NCBI RefSeq assembly: GCF_901482445.1
Contig: NZ_LR590477.1
Location: 496,001-560,000 of the forward strand
DNA length: 64,000 bases
From: Neisseria lactamica
GTDB lineage: Bacteria > Pseudomonadota > Gammaproteobacteria > Burkholderiales > Neisseriaceae
Direction: 5' to 3'
The translations under genes and the position numbers were made by a program. A model generated the notes under the pieces. The model searched no databases. It was not told the origin of the DNA and worked only from the letters and a program-made list of their open reading frames with translations. How positions within the stretch are numbered: the stretch's first letter is position 1; the number at the start of each line of letters is the position of its first letter. Positions 17,921 through 25,992 of the stretch are shown here, piece by piece.

Positions 17921-19614
17921 AAGCAACTTTAAATGTGAATGTCGGTGCAATGGTTTTGTTTCAAAACAAAATCTGTGTAATTACAGCAGTCCTGGATTTA
18001 GAAACATATCAGTTACGCGATAGTGTAACCGGTGCAGATTACCAAGCAAAATTAGCGGATCTATCAACAGTCCAGAGTGCTGAATTAACCCACTTAGATA
18101 GTATTCCTGAGCAAAAATGGCAATTAGCTCAACAACATTTCGATGTAATTGAGCCACTTATCCGAAATCCAAAACGTAGTAAATCTGATGTTCAAGTGAG
18201 AGCTGCCGAATGCGGTGTACATATCAGTACGGTTTATCGCTGGTTAAAAAGTTATAAGGAAAGCGGCGTTCTGACTGCTTTAACACGTAAGCAGCGTAGT
18301 GATAGTGGTAAAACACAGCTTTCTGATGATGTAGAACAGCTTATCAGGCAAGTATTGGAAGTGGATTATTTAAGCACACAACGTAAATCAATACAGAAAA
18401 TCATTAGAGAAATTACACGGCGTTGCCATAAACAAAATTTACCAGCTCCTCATGCTAATACCATTCGTTCTCGAATCAAAAATATTGCACCTCAAATTAA
18501 AACTGCTAAACGGCTAAGCCATAAAGCAGCAGAAATGAAATTTTCTCCTTTACAAGGTAGCTTTCCAAATGCCGATTACCCGCTTTCAGTGGTGCAAATA
18601 GATCATACAAAGTTAGACATTATTTTAGTTGACGATGTATATCGTAAGCCTATTGGTAGGCCGTGGATTACGCTGGCGATTGATGTGTTCAGCCGAATGG
18701 TTACGGGATTTTATGTGTCATTCGATCCACCAAGTGCATTATCTACAGGTTTGTGTTTAGCACATAGTATTTTGTCTAAAGAAAGCTGGTTGGCAAAACA
18801 TGGAGTGAAAGGGCGGTGGCCTGTGTGGGGTTTGCCACGCAAAATTCATTTGGATAATGCAAAAGAATTCCGTGGCAAAATGCTGGAAAAGGCGTGTAAA
18901 CAATACGGTATTGAAATTGAGTGGAGGCCTGTGGCACGTCCTCATTTCGGAGGATACATTGAGCGTTTACTGGGTACGATTTTGGATGAAGTCCACGGTT
19001 TAACTGGTACTACTTTTGCAAATACACAACAAAGAAAAGATTATGCTTCCGAAAGCAAGTCGGCATTAACGCTAACTGAATTTGAAACGTGGTTAACACT
19101 ATTTATTTGTGATGTTTATCATCAGCGTACTCATTCTGGATTGGGAATCTCACCGTTAGCCAAATGGAAATCAGGTGTATTAGGAGATAATGTTTCTCTA
19201 GGAACAGGACTACCTGATAAAGTGGTTGATGAGACACTATTGCGCTTGACCTTTATGCCGTTTGAAATGCGAACGGTGCAGCAATATGGGGTAGTTATCC
19301 ATAAAATCACTTATTGGCATGACGTTTTACGACCGTGGATTGCAGCAACTAATCCGACTAATCCTAGACAGGCTCGCCAGTTCATTTTTCGCATAGATCC
19401 ACGTGATTTAAGCGTGATTTGGTTTTATGACCCAGATTTATTGATGTATTTTCCAATACCTTATCGGAACAGTTCGAATCCGGTTAGAGGAATATTATAT
19501 CGTCTGAAAATGAGGAAAATATGTTTGATGATATTCAGCCTTTTGATGATTTGGACGATTTATCATGAATTATCCTCACCTTTCTCCCAAAGCAAAAGAA
19601 CAACTAAAGTATAG
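17917..19614 (+). CDS. tniA: TnsB/TniA-type DDE transposase, C-terminus altered by deletion and frameshift
   Basis: A 565-residue DDE recombinase that binds the end repeats and joins 3' ends to the target. N-terminal helix-turn-helix domains (CGVHISTVYRWLKSYKESG, about residues 105-123) precede the integrase core with catalytic Asp (QIDHT, near 229), Asp (HLDNAKEF, near 312) and Glu (GGYIERLLGT, near 349). The mu-type C-terminal barrel runs to FPIPYRNSSNPV. There TniA-family proteins normally continue for some 60-70 helical residues. Here the frame instead enters an unrelated tail, while the next frame encodes an acidic end (PFDDLDDLS) that finishes in ATGA overlap with tniB at about 19566. 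I infer a deletion of about 60 codons with frameshift near 19475-19500. Activity is doubtful. Confidence 0.85.
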   Translation: MKATLNVNVGAMVLFQNKICVITAVLDLETYQLRDSVTGADYQAKLADLSTVQSAELTHLDSIPEQKWQLAQQHFDVIEPLIRNPKRSKSDVQVRAAECGVHISTVYRWLKSYKESGVLTALTRKQRSDSGKTQLSDDVEQLIRQVLEVDYLSTQRKSIQKIIREITRRCHKQNLPAPHANTIRSRIKNIAPQIKTAKRLSHKAAEMKFSPLQGSFPNADYPLSVVQIDHTKLDIILVDDVYRKPIGRPWITLAIDVFSRMVTGFYVSFDPPSALSTGLCLAHSILSKESWLAKHGVKGRWPVWGLPRKIHLDNAKEFRGKMLEKACKQYGIEIEWRPVARPHFGGYIERLLGTILDEVHGLTGTTFANTQQRKDYASESKSALTLTEFETWLTLFICDVYHQRTHSGLGISPLAKWKSGVLGDNVSLGTGLPDKVVDETLLRLTFMPFEMRTVQQYGVVIHKITYWHDVLRPWIAATNPTNPRQARQFIFRIDPRDLSVIWFYDPDLLMYFPIPYRNSSNPVRGILYRLKMRKICLMIFSLLMIWTIYHELSSPFSQSKRTTKV

Positions 19615-20458
19615 CGATATTGAGCGCATCGAATACATACGTTCCCCTCGTTGGATAGATTATCCGCAGGCTCAACAGATTTTGGTAAAACTGGAAGATT
19701 TGCTAAGTTTCCCGAAACAAAACCGTATGCCTAATATGTTGTTGGTTGGTGATACTAATAACGGTAAGACCATGTTGATTAAACATTTTTTGCGGCAACA
19801 TCCAGCCCATGATAATCCACATGGAAATGGTATTATCGCACCAGTAGTGATTATTCAAGCACCGCCTATACCTGATGAAAGCCGTTTTTACAATGCTATT
19901 TTAGACTTACTGTTTGCCCCCTATAAAACTCATGACAGGACAGATAAAAAACTTGCCCAAGTGCTTCATTTGCTCAAATACGTTAATACTAAAATGTTGA
20001 TTATTGATGAAATCCACCATATCCTTTCCGGGAGTTTGAATAAGCAGAAAACGTTTTTAAATGTAATTAAATACTTAGGAAATGAATTACAAATTCCGAT
20101 TGTAGGTGTAGGTATTAAAGACGCATATCGAGCCATTCAAACTGATGCACAGTTGGCCAACCGTTTTGAACCTGCGGTGCTTCCTCGTTGGGAATTAAAT
20201 AAGGATTTTATGCGTTTATTGATGAGCTTTGAACGGATGCTGCCGCTTAGTCAGCCGTCGGATTTACATGAAATTTCGTTGGCTACAAAGTTATATGCCA
20301 TGAGTGAAGGATATATTGGAGAGCTTTCTCGTTTGCTGACACAAGCTGCTGTAGCCGCTATTCAACAACAAACTGAATGTATTAACGAAACAATCTTAAA
20401 TTCAATCAACTGGATTAGCCCAAGCCAACGTAAACGTCAATTGGATAAACTCAGATGA
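19565..20458 (+). CDS. tniB: TnsC/TniB-type AAA+ ATPase
   Basis: A 297-residue ATPase that links target selection to the transposase. Walker A is GDTNNGKT (about residues 62-69), Walker B MLIIDEIHH (about 144-152), and a sensor-like segment PIVGVGIKDAYRAI comes next. The length fits TniB of Tn5053/Tn402-like systems rather than the 555-residue TnsC of Tn7, so the element is of the shorter TniB class. The start overlaps the expected original stop of tniA; the stop overlaps the start of tniQ (ATGA). Confidence 0.9.
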   Translation: MNYPHLSPKAKEQLKYSDIERIEYIRSPRWIDYPQAQQILVKLEDLLSFPKQNRMPNMLLVGDTNNGKTMLIKHFLRQHPAHDNPHGNGIIAPVVIIQAPPIPDESRFYNAILDLLFAPYKTHDRTDKKLAQVLHLLKYVNTKMLIIDEIHHILSGSLNKQKTFLNVIKYLGNELQIPIVGVGIKDAYRAIQTDAQLANRFEPAVLPRWELNKDFMRLLMSFERMLPLSQPSDLHEISLATKLYAMSEGYIGELSRLLTQAAVAAIQQQTECINETILNSINWISPSQRKRQLDKLR

Positions 20459-21477
20459 TTCTACCCGCTCATCCGAAACCTTATCCTGATGAATTGTTTA
20501 CATCGTGGTTGATTCGGTTAGCTCATGCCAATGGTTTGAAAGTGCAAACTTTTTACCATTTGCTGTTTCCTGATTACGAAATTTGGAATAGAGATATAGA
20601 CCGACACGCACCCGATTGGTTAATCCACGCGCTAGCCGAAAAAACAGGCTGCCCGATTGCTCAAATTCATGAAACAACGCTAGACAGCCTAAAAGGTAAA
20701 TTATTTGAATACAATAGAATTTTCAGCCAATTAGCATGGATAAGCAGCCTGAAAGCCAATCATCGCAAATGCGACAACAACGCCATTGCCTATTGCCCCA
20801 AATGCTTTGCAGAAGACCAAGAATCGTATTTTCGCAAATCATGGCGCGTAGCTTTGCACACCTTTTGCCCCAAACATCTAACCATGTTACACGACTGCTG
20901 CCCTGAATGCGGTGCATACATTGCCTTTCATCGCCAAGAATTAGGCAGACCGAATTTGCACCATTTCACAGCATTAAAATACTGTTGGCATTGCCAATAC
21001 GATTTAAGCCAAAGCCTAAGTGAAAGCGTTGTATTTACCAACGATAAAATAGGGCAACAATGGCAAACGTGGTTAAACCAAATTGCCGACCCACATTATC
21101 ATTTCAGGCAGCCTGAAATAGATTGGCTGAAAATTTTGCACCATTTCGTTGTGATTGCTACATCACAACGACTTGCGCCCAATCTATACGCCTATTTATG
21201 TGACCAAATTCAACAGCAACCACTCAATCTAGACCGCAGCAAACGCCTAATTTGGGAAAGCCGTAGCCTAGCCGAGCGACACAGCACCATTCACGCTTGC
21301 TTATGGTTGCTGCAAGATTATCCCAACAACCTAATTCAGGCATGGCAGGATAAAGCGGTTCGCTACAACCATTTACTAAAAGATTTTCGGGATTGTCCTG
21401 ATAGCTTTCGGGAAATAGTGTCGCAAATGAATCGGAATGTGCATAAAGAGTTGTATATGTCTTCAAATTCACAATAA
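20455..21477 (+). CDS. tniQ: TniQ/TnsD-family target-selection protein
   Basis: A 340-residue zinc-binding TniQ protein. The N-terminal signature is HPKPYPDELFTSWLIRLAHANG (two parts, residues 6-27). Zinc clusters follow: AYCPKCF, TFCPKH, CCPECG and YCWHCQ. The C-terminal domain (about 200-340) would recognise the attachment DNA in TnsD-type members; at 340 residues it is shorter than Tn7 TnsD (about 508). It contains two foreign uptake-sequence-like motifs (near 20743 and 21102). Given the position of the element, a lipA 3'-end specificity is a testable idea. Confidence 0.88.
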   Translation: MILPAHPKPYPDELFTSWLIRLAHANGLKVQTFYHLLFPDYEIWNRDIDRHAPDWLIHALAEKTGCPIAQIHETTLDSLKGKLFEYNRIFSQLAWISSLKANHRKCDNNAIAYCPKCFAEDQESYFRKSWRVALHTFCPKHLTMLHDCCPECGAYIAFHRQELGRPNLHHFTALKYCWHCQYDLSQSLSESVVFTNDKIGQQWQTWLNQIADPHYHFRQPEIDWLKILHHFVVIATSQRLAPNLYAYLCDQIQQQPLNLDRSKRLIWESRSLAERHSTIHACLWLLQDYPNNLIQAWQDKAVRYNHLLKDFRDCPDSFREIVSQMNRNVHKELYMSSNSQ

Positions 21478-21545
21478 AACATTTCACAAAATGTGGCAAT
21501 TTGCCGTAAAATAGAATTTTCTTAATCAGTAAAAGGATAAGGAAA

Positions 21546-21818
21546 ATGTCCACGACTTATGCCCGAATTGAAGCGCGTATTCCTATTGAAATTCAGCAAA
21601 TGATTAAACAAGCTGCTAATTTGGAGGGAAGAACACTAACCGATTTTATGATTAAAGCACTATCAGAAGCAGCTAAACAAACCATTGGAGAAAATCAAAT
21701 GGTTAAATTATCTATGGCAGACCAACAGCGTTTTGTAGAAATAATGCGATCGTCTAACCAACCTACCGTAGCCATGCAAGAAGCAATGAAACTGCACGAA
21801 AAAATGGTTCAGTCATGA
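21546..21818 (+). CDS. tacA: TacA-type (DUF1778) antitoxin
   Basis: A 90-residue antitoxin. The N-terminal ribbon-helix-helix (ARIEARIPIEIQQMIKQAA, residues 6-24) binds the operon promoter; the C-terminal part (residues 50-90) should wrap around and block the toxin. The stop overlaps the toxin start by four bases, so synthesis is coupled. It lies inside the Tn7-like element between tniQ and tnsE, a cargo position that would stabilise the element. Confidence 0.88.
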   Translation: MSTTYARIEARIPIEIQQMIKQAANLEGRTLTDFMIKALSEAAKQTIGENQMVKLSMADQQRFVEIMRSSNQPTVAMQEAMKLHEKMVQS

Positions 21819-22282
21819 TTAAAATTAAAGCATTTGATAAATCCATCAATCGCAAAACTTTTCATTGCACGTCAGAACCGCTTAATCACTATTTTCAGAA
21901 AACCGTTAGCCAAGATGTAAAACGTAAATTGAGTTCGTGTTTTGTGGCGGAAAATGAACAAGGCGAGATAGTTGGCTTTTACACGTTGGCAGCGACAGGT
22001 ATTTGCCTTGACTTGTTGCCTGAAAGCGAAGCCAAAAAATTGCCGAAATATCCGCTTATTCCGTGTGTATTGTTGGGACGATTAGCAGTTGATGAACGAT
22101 TTATAGGACAAGGATTAGGGCGAGTATTGTTGGTTGATGCAATTCAGCGCGTGAGCCGTTCTGATATTGCTGCGTTTGCTGTGATGGTAGAAGCAAAAGA
22201 TGAATCAGCTAAATTGTTTTACGAAAAAATGGGTTTTCAAGCATTGATTGATGAACCATTGCGATTGTTTTTCAAATTATGA
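21815..22282 (+). CDS. tacT: TacT-type GNAT acetyltransferase toxin
   Basis: A 155-residue GNAT toxin. In this family the enzyme acetylates the amino group of charged tRNAs and stops translation. The acetyl-CoA site is VLLGRLAVDERFIGQGLG (about residues 84-101), and the C-terminal SAKLFYEKMGF holds the conserved Tyr that acts in catalysis. All family hallmarks seem intact, so it is probably active when released from TacA. A hairpin of foreign uptake-sequence type follows its stop codon. Confidence 0.88.
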   Translation: MIKIKAFDKSINRKTFHCTSEPLNHYFQKTVSQDVKRKLSSCFVAENEQGEIVGFYTLAATGICLDLLPESEAKKLPKYPLIPCVLLGRLAVDERFIGQGLGRVLLVDAIQRVSRSDIAAFAVMVEAKDESAKLFYEKMGFQALIDEPLRLFFKL

Positions 22283-22284
22283 TT

Positions 22285-22322
22285 TTTAGGCTGCCTGTTA
22301 CTTGTTCAGGCAGCCTGAAATT
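22285..22322 (+). terminator. Hairpin with Kingella/Simonsiella-type uptake sequence after tacT
   Basis: AGGCTGCCTG and CAGGCAGCCT form an inverted repeat just after tacT. The right arm reads AGGCAGCCTGAA, the Kingella dialect of DUS; the reverse strand gives AGGCTGCCTGAA. It lacks the long T run of a strong terminator. Confidence 0.6.
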
Positions 22323-22341
22323 ATGCTAATTGTCAGGTAAA

Positions 22342-22524
22342 TCAACTCAATGGAAATAACTGGTCAAACTTATCATATTGTTTAGGATTTTTCTCTTTAT
22401 CAGCAAAAAACGGCAAGCCAATCAAACGATAATGCGGTGTATCTTTTTGCAAAATCCTATTTTTACCGTATCGTGTGGTAATCGCATTTAAGAAATCTTG
22501 TTTCCAAGAATCTGTTGCTATCAA
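22342..22524 (-). CDS. Short unrecognised frame inside the element
   Basis: A 60-codon frame starting at TTG, 55 bases downstream of the tnsE-like gene on the same strand. The open frame extends about 14 codons further back without an ATG. The peptide is charged (TTRYGKNRILQKDTPHYRLI) and I do not recognise it. The missing start suggests the 3' fragment of a larger cargo gene lost by deletion. Confidence 0.3.
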   Translation of the reverse strand: MIATDSWKQDFLNAITTRYGKNRILQKDTPHYRLIGLPFFADKEKNPKQYDKFDQLFPLS

Positions 22525-22579
22525 ATGTGCGCCTTTTGGTTCATTGGTCTTGAATTTTACTATCTATCATTGGAAATCC

Positions 22580-24313
22580 TTACTTGTTAAAGTTAATAAT
22601 CTTAGTATAAATCTTCTCTGCAAAACTTTTAATATCTGTATGCGTATGCTTAAAAGTTTTCATATTTTGTATGCCTACAAGTTTACCCCAAATACCTTTA
22701 TTCTTCGCCAATTCATGTAATAAATTAGCAAAATAATCTATTTCATTATTCGTATCTAAATGAAGAATAGCGGTAACAAAATGTTCATTATCTCGCGCTT
22801 GAATTTCAATTAGCCAAAATGTTTTTCCGCAATATTCAATTTTACCAAATAAGACTTTACGTCTTGTCTTACTTTTGGAATCCAAATAAGACCATTGAGC
22901 TTTATTTCTTGGGGCAATAAAAGGAACAAAATCACAGTTCTCGTTATTAAATAGATGGATAGCAGCCTGAATATCTGAATATTCTTCATTCAAATGTTCG
23001 ATAGCCCGTACGGAATTATCAAAAGTCGCAGCTAAGGCAGCCCTATTTTGTTTTTCGGATTGGGTATTAAAAGTGCTAATGGACGCAGGTGCAATTGTAG
23101 TTTGGCTCCATGTACCTAAATCCACTCCTAAGCTAGTTACATTAATTTTTTCATTTATGGCAAGTTTCTGTGCTTTGTATTCATTAAAGGGCTTTTGGGG
23201 TTTTTCAATCTTTTTACCGATCAAATCTGAAAAGCAATTTATGTTTAAGTTAAATTGTAATGTTGATACGCAATTGACTGATTCATATTGATTTTGAATA
23301 GTGGAATTTCCCTTGAGACTGGGAGTTTGTCCCTCTCTTCGATATTCTTTCTTTTTATCATCAGGTATATCTGTTTTTTTATCTCCCTTTCGATTGTCAT
23401 TATTCCTATCAACAGAAATATTGGGAAAAGGAGCCGAACAAGAACAAATCTCCGTAACTAAGAATCTATCAACAATTTTAATACCGCGAACCATTAAATT
23501 GGTTGGATTGATAAATGGGAAATTGGTAGATAATAATGTAGTTGGTTGTTTGTTAACTCCTATTTTTATTAGGGAGTTTTTAATCTGAAAGAATCCAGGC
23601 AATGCAATATCTGAAGTCAATATTCTTGCTAAAATAAAGGCCTCTTGATCTGTATATTGCTGTGGTAATTTAATGACTACCTTATCTGTTTCATTATCTA
23701 TCGCATATGAAATTTTTGTAATTTCTTCTGGATTAGAAAATGTTAAATGAGCTAGTCTAGTTGAACAGGCATAGTAAAAACGGATAATTTCTATTACTGG
23801 AATAATTATTCCATTTTTGTAATTTTCATTTTGAATTTTGAAGCAAGAAAAAGGTACTTTTGCATCCGTTGCAAAATTTTTCTGCAACAATAGTTTGCAC
23901 TCTTGTTCTCTTCCGCTTGAATCTAAATATTTTATTTTGTAATTGCTATTAATTATTTCTACTGTATTTGCATTTATTTCAATATTTTTAAGAGTGGCTA
24001 TATCTGTAACTGCATTATTGTTTTGAAGTTTTCCTTTTATCCAAAGAGATCCCACTCTTAAAATAGGAAGCAAGCCTATATTAACAGGAATCTTTTTCAA
24101 TTGATTATATTCTGGAATTTCTCTACCAGAACTATCAAATTTAGCAAAGTTATATACAGAATTATCGTGAAAGTTAACTGGGCGTAAATAGACTTCAATA
24201 AACAGGTTATTGTTATTTTTCAATTGGGAAAAAATCTTCCCTAACCCATCAATTCGCCACAATTTATTATCATGTGGGAATTCGGCAATTTCAATAACTG
24301 GTTGTTGATCCAT
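22580..24313 (-). CDS. TnsE-like protein
   Basis: A 577-residue protein read toward the inside of the element from its right end. ATG at MDQQPVIEI is preferred; an upstream TTG would overlap a TnsB site. The C-terminal 110 residues (KTFWLIEIQARD, then a helical segment, then HTHTDIKSFAEKIYTKI) and the N-terminal block (KLWRIDGLGKIFSQLK) follow the pattern of Tn7 TnsE, which directs insertion into replicating DNA and conjugal plasmids. The middle (about residues 300-400) is polar and low in structure. It is transcribed opposite to tnsABCQ, unlike Tn7. The assignment is by weak sequence pattern plus position; a cargo gene is the alternative. Confidence 0.6.
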   Translation of the reverse strand: MDQQPVIEIAEFPHDNKLWRIDGLGKIFSQLKNNNNLFIEVYLRPVNFHDNSVYNFAKFDSSGREIPEYNQLKKIPVNIGLLPILRVGSLWIKGKLQNNNAVTDIATLKNIEINANTVEIINSNYKIKYLDSSGREQECKLLLQKNFATDAKVPFSCFKIQNENYKNGIIIPVIEIIRFYYACSTRLAHLTFSNPEEITKISYAIDNETDKVVIKLPQQYTDQEAFILARILTSDIALPGFFQIKNSLIKIGVNKQPTTLLSTNFPFINPTNLMVRGIKIVDRFLVTEICSCSAPFPNISVDRNNDNRKGDKKTDIPDDKKKEYRREGQTPSLKGNSTIQNQYESVNCVSTLQFNLNINCFSDLIGKKIEKPQKPFNEYKAQKLAINEKINVTSLGVDLGTWSQTTIAPASISTFNTQSEKQNRAALAATFDNSVRAIEHLNEEYSDIQAAIHLFNNENCDFVPFIAPRNKAQWSYLDSKSKTRRKVLFGKIEYCGKTFWLIEIQARDNEHFVTAILHLDTNNEIDYFANLLHELAKNKGIWGKLVGIQNMKTFKHTHTDIKSFAEKIYTKIINFNK

Positions 24314-24341
24314 ATTTGCCCAGTCGAACTTAGCGTTATAA

Positions 24342-24387
24342 AGTCGCAAATAGCGTAGTTCAGTCTCAAATAGCGTCAGAATTCACA
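24342..24387 (-). repeat. Right end of the Tn7-like element with two TnsB-like sites
   Basis: Sites AGTCGCAAATAGC (24342-24354) and AGTCTCAAATAGC (24362-24374) are inverted relative to the left sites and closely packed, as in Tn7 right ends. The terminus GAATTCACA is at 24379-24387, four bases from the lipA stop codon. Confidence 0.8.
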
Positions 24388-24391
24388 CACA

Positions 24392-24423
24392 TTAATGATG
24401 CCCGCAACCGCCGTGGCTTTCGC
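24392..24423 (-). repeat. Right copy of the 32-bp lipA-end direct repeat
   Basis: The last 32 bases of intact lipA, identical to 17018-17049. This copy is in frame and supplies the functional C-terminus GGCGHH and stop codon. Confidence 0.9.
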
Positions 24424-25375
24424 GTAAGGCTTCGGCAGCCTGTTCGTCGGCGTGGTAGCTGGAACGCACCATCGCGCCGATGGCGGCATTGCTGAAGCCC
24501 AGTTCGTATGCTTCTTTTTCAAAGATTTTGAACTGCTCGGGCGTAACGTAGCGCAAGACGGGCAGGTGGCCGTCTGAAGGTTGGAGGTATTGCCCGATGG
24601 TAATCATTTCGATATTGTGCGCCCGCATATCGCGCATAATTTCGCGCACGTCTTCGTCTGTTTCGCCCAAGCCGACCATAATGCCGGATTTTGTGGGAAT
24701 ATGCGGCATCATTTCTTTATAACGTTTTAATAAGTCTAAAGAATGTTGATAATTGGCACCGGGACGGGCTTTTTTATACAGGCTGGGATGGGTTTCCAGG
24801 TTGTGGTTCATCACGTCGGGCGGGGTTTCGGCAAGGATTTTCAGTGCGATGTCCAAGCGGCCTCGGAAGTCGGGGACGAGGATTTCGATTTTGGTGTTCG
24901 GACTGGTCTCGCGGATGGCTTTGATGCAGTCGGCGAAGTGTTGGGCGCCGCCGTCGCGCAGGTCGTCGCGGTCGACGGAGGTGATGACGACGTAACGCAG
25001 GTTCATGGCTTTGACGGATTCGGCGAGGTTTTTCGGTTCGTCGGGGTCGAGCATATTGGGGCGGCCGTGTCCCACGTCGCAGAACGGGCAGCGGCGGGTG
25101 CAGATGTCGCCCATAATCATGAAGGTCGCCGTGCCTTTGCTGAAGCATTCGCCGATGTTGGGGCAGGAGGCTTCCTCGCAAACGGTGTGCATTTTTTGTT
25201 CGCGCAAAATGTCTTTGATTTCAAAGAATTTGCGCGATGGAAGTTTGGCGCGTATCCATTCGGGCTTTTTCAATTTTTCCTGAAGGGGGACGACTTTGAT
25301 GGGGATGCGGGCGGTTTTGTCCGCGCCTCTGAGTTTGATGCCGCGTTTGGGGTCGTCGGTTTTGATTTCACTCAT
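24392..25375 (-). CDS. lipA: Lipoyl synthase
   Basis: Radical-SAM enzyme that inserts two sulfurs into octanoyl groups on lipoyl domains of dehydrogenases. The protein is 327 residues. ATG at MSEIKTDD is chosen over an upstream frame extension because it overlaps the lipB stop by 8 bases and fits family length. The auxiliary cluster CEEASCPNIGEC and the radical-SAM motif CTRRCPFC are intact. The C-terminus HGGCGHH is encoded by the repeated 32 bases next to the transposon, so insertion has left the enzyme whole. Second gene after lipB. Confidence 0.96.
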   Translation of the reverse strand: MSEIKTDDPKRGIKLRGADKTARIPIKVVPLQEKLKKPEWIRAKLPSRKFFEIKDILREQKMHTVCEEASCPNIGECFSKGTATFMIMGDICTRRCPFCDVGHGRPNMLDPDEPKNLAESVKAMNLRYVVITSVDRDDLRDGGAQHFADCIKAIRETSPNTKIEILVPDFRGRLDIALKILAETPPDVMNHNLETHPSLYKKARPGANYQHSLDLLKRYKEMMPHIPTKSGIMVGLGETDEDVREIMRDMRAHNIEMITIGQYLQPSDGHLPVLRYVTPEQFKIFEKEAYELGFSNAAIGAMVRSSYHADEQAAEALRESHGGCGHH

Positions 25376-25991
25376 TGTTGTCTGCTTTCGGTGTGAGTTG
25401 TGTTTCAAGGTGTGCGGTGAGTTTGGCGGCAACTTCGTCCAAAGTGGGACAGGGGCAGACGAGGTCGGCAATCTGCGTCATTTCCATACCTGCATAACCG
25501 CAGGGGTTGATATGGGTAAACGGACTTAAATCCATATTGACGTTGAGCGCAAGCCCGTGATAGACGGAGCCGTTTTTGATACGCAGCCCCAGTGAGGCGA
25601 TTTTGCGTTCGCCGACGTAAACGCCGGGGCGTTTGGGGTCTGCCGCCGCTTCGATGCCGTATTCCGCCAATGTGGCGATGATGCTGTTTTCAAGCGCGGA
25701 AACGATGTTTCTCACACTGGTTTTGCGCCGTTTGAAATCAATCATCGTATAAACGACCAATTGCCCGGGCCCGTGATAGGTAATCTGTCCGCCCCGGTCA
25801 ATCTGGATGACGGGGATGTCGTCGCGGATCAGCAGGTGTTCGGGTTTGCCCGCCAATCCTTGTGTGAACACGGGGGGGTGCTCGACAACCCACAGTTCGT
25901 CTTCGGTGTCGGCATTCCGTCCGGCATTAAAGGTTTTCATCGCCTCGAAAGTCGGCAGATATTCGACCAAACCTTTGTGTATGATTTTCAT
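25368..25991 (-). CDS. lipB: Lipoyl(octanoyl) transferase
   Basis: Moves octanoyl groups from acyl carrier protein to apo-lipoyl domains, supplying the substrate of LipA. The 207 residues fit. Motifs: RGGQITYHGPGQLVVY (about residues 67-82), GVYVGERKIASLGLRI with the catalytic Lys, and GLALNVNMDLSPFTHINPCG with the catalytic Cys. A run of seven G (about 25872-25878) within the coding region is worth noting as a slippage-prone tract. It overlaps lipA and lies one base after the DUF493 gene; one operon. Confidence 0.96.
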   Translation of the reverse strand: MKIIHKGLVEYLPTFEAMKTFNAGRNADTEDELWVVEHPPVFTQGLAGKPEHLLIRDDIPVIQIDRGGQITYHGPGQLVVYTMIDFKRRKTSVRNIVSALENSIIATLAEYGIEAAADPKRPGVYVGERKIASLGLRIKNGSVYHGLALNVNMDLSPFTHINPCGYAGMEMTQIADLVCPCPTLDEVAAKLTAHLETQLTPKADNNE

Positions 25992-25992
25992 C

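Larger units (their letters stand above)
17050..24387. mobile_element. Tn7-like transposon (TnsA, TnsB/TniA, TnsC/TniB, TniQ, TacAT, TnsE-like)
   Basis: A 7.3-kb AT-rich element. Its ends carry a 9-bp perfect inverted repeat TGTGAATTC, extendable to about 26 imperfect bases, and TGT...ACA termini as in Tn7. Internal TnsB-like sites of consensus RYTRTTTGNNACT occur three times on the left and twice on the right in opposite orientation. Gene order: tnsA, tniA, tniB, tniQ rightward, tacA-tacT rightward, then a tnsE-like gene leftward. No 5-bp target duplication is visible; instead the element lies between two copies of the lipA 3' end. The TnsB C-terminus appears damaged, so it may no longer move. 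No exact ATGCCGTCTGAA was found inside it, whereas Kingella/Simonsiella-type uptake sequences are present. Confidence 0.88.

Noticed and set aside
23073..23588. Plus-strand frames inside the tnsE-like gene
   Set aside because: No ribosome site and low-complexity hydrophobic composition; antisense shadows.
25867..25880. Run of seven G in lipB as a phase-variation switch
   Set aside because: lipB is a housekeeping gene and seven bases is short for slippage; the run is explained by codons for conserved residues.
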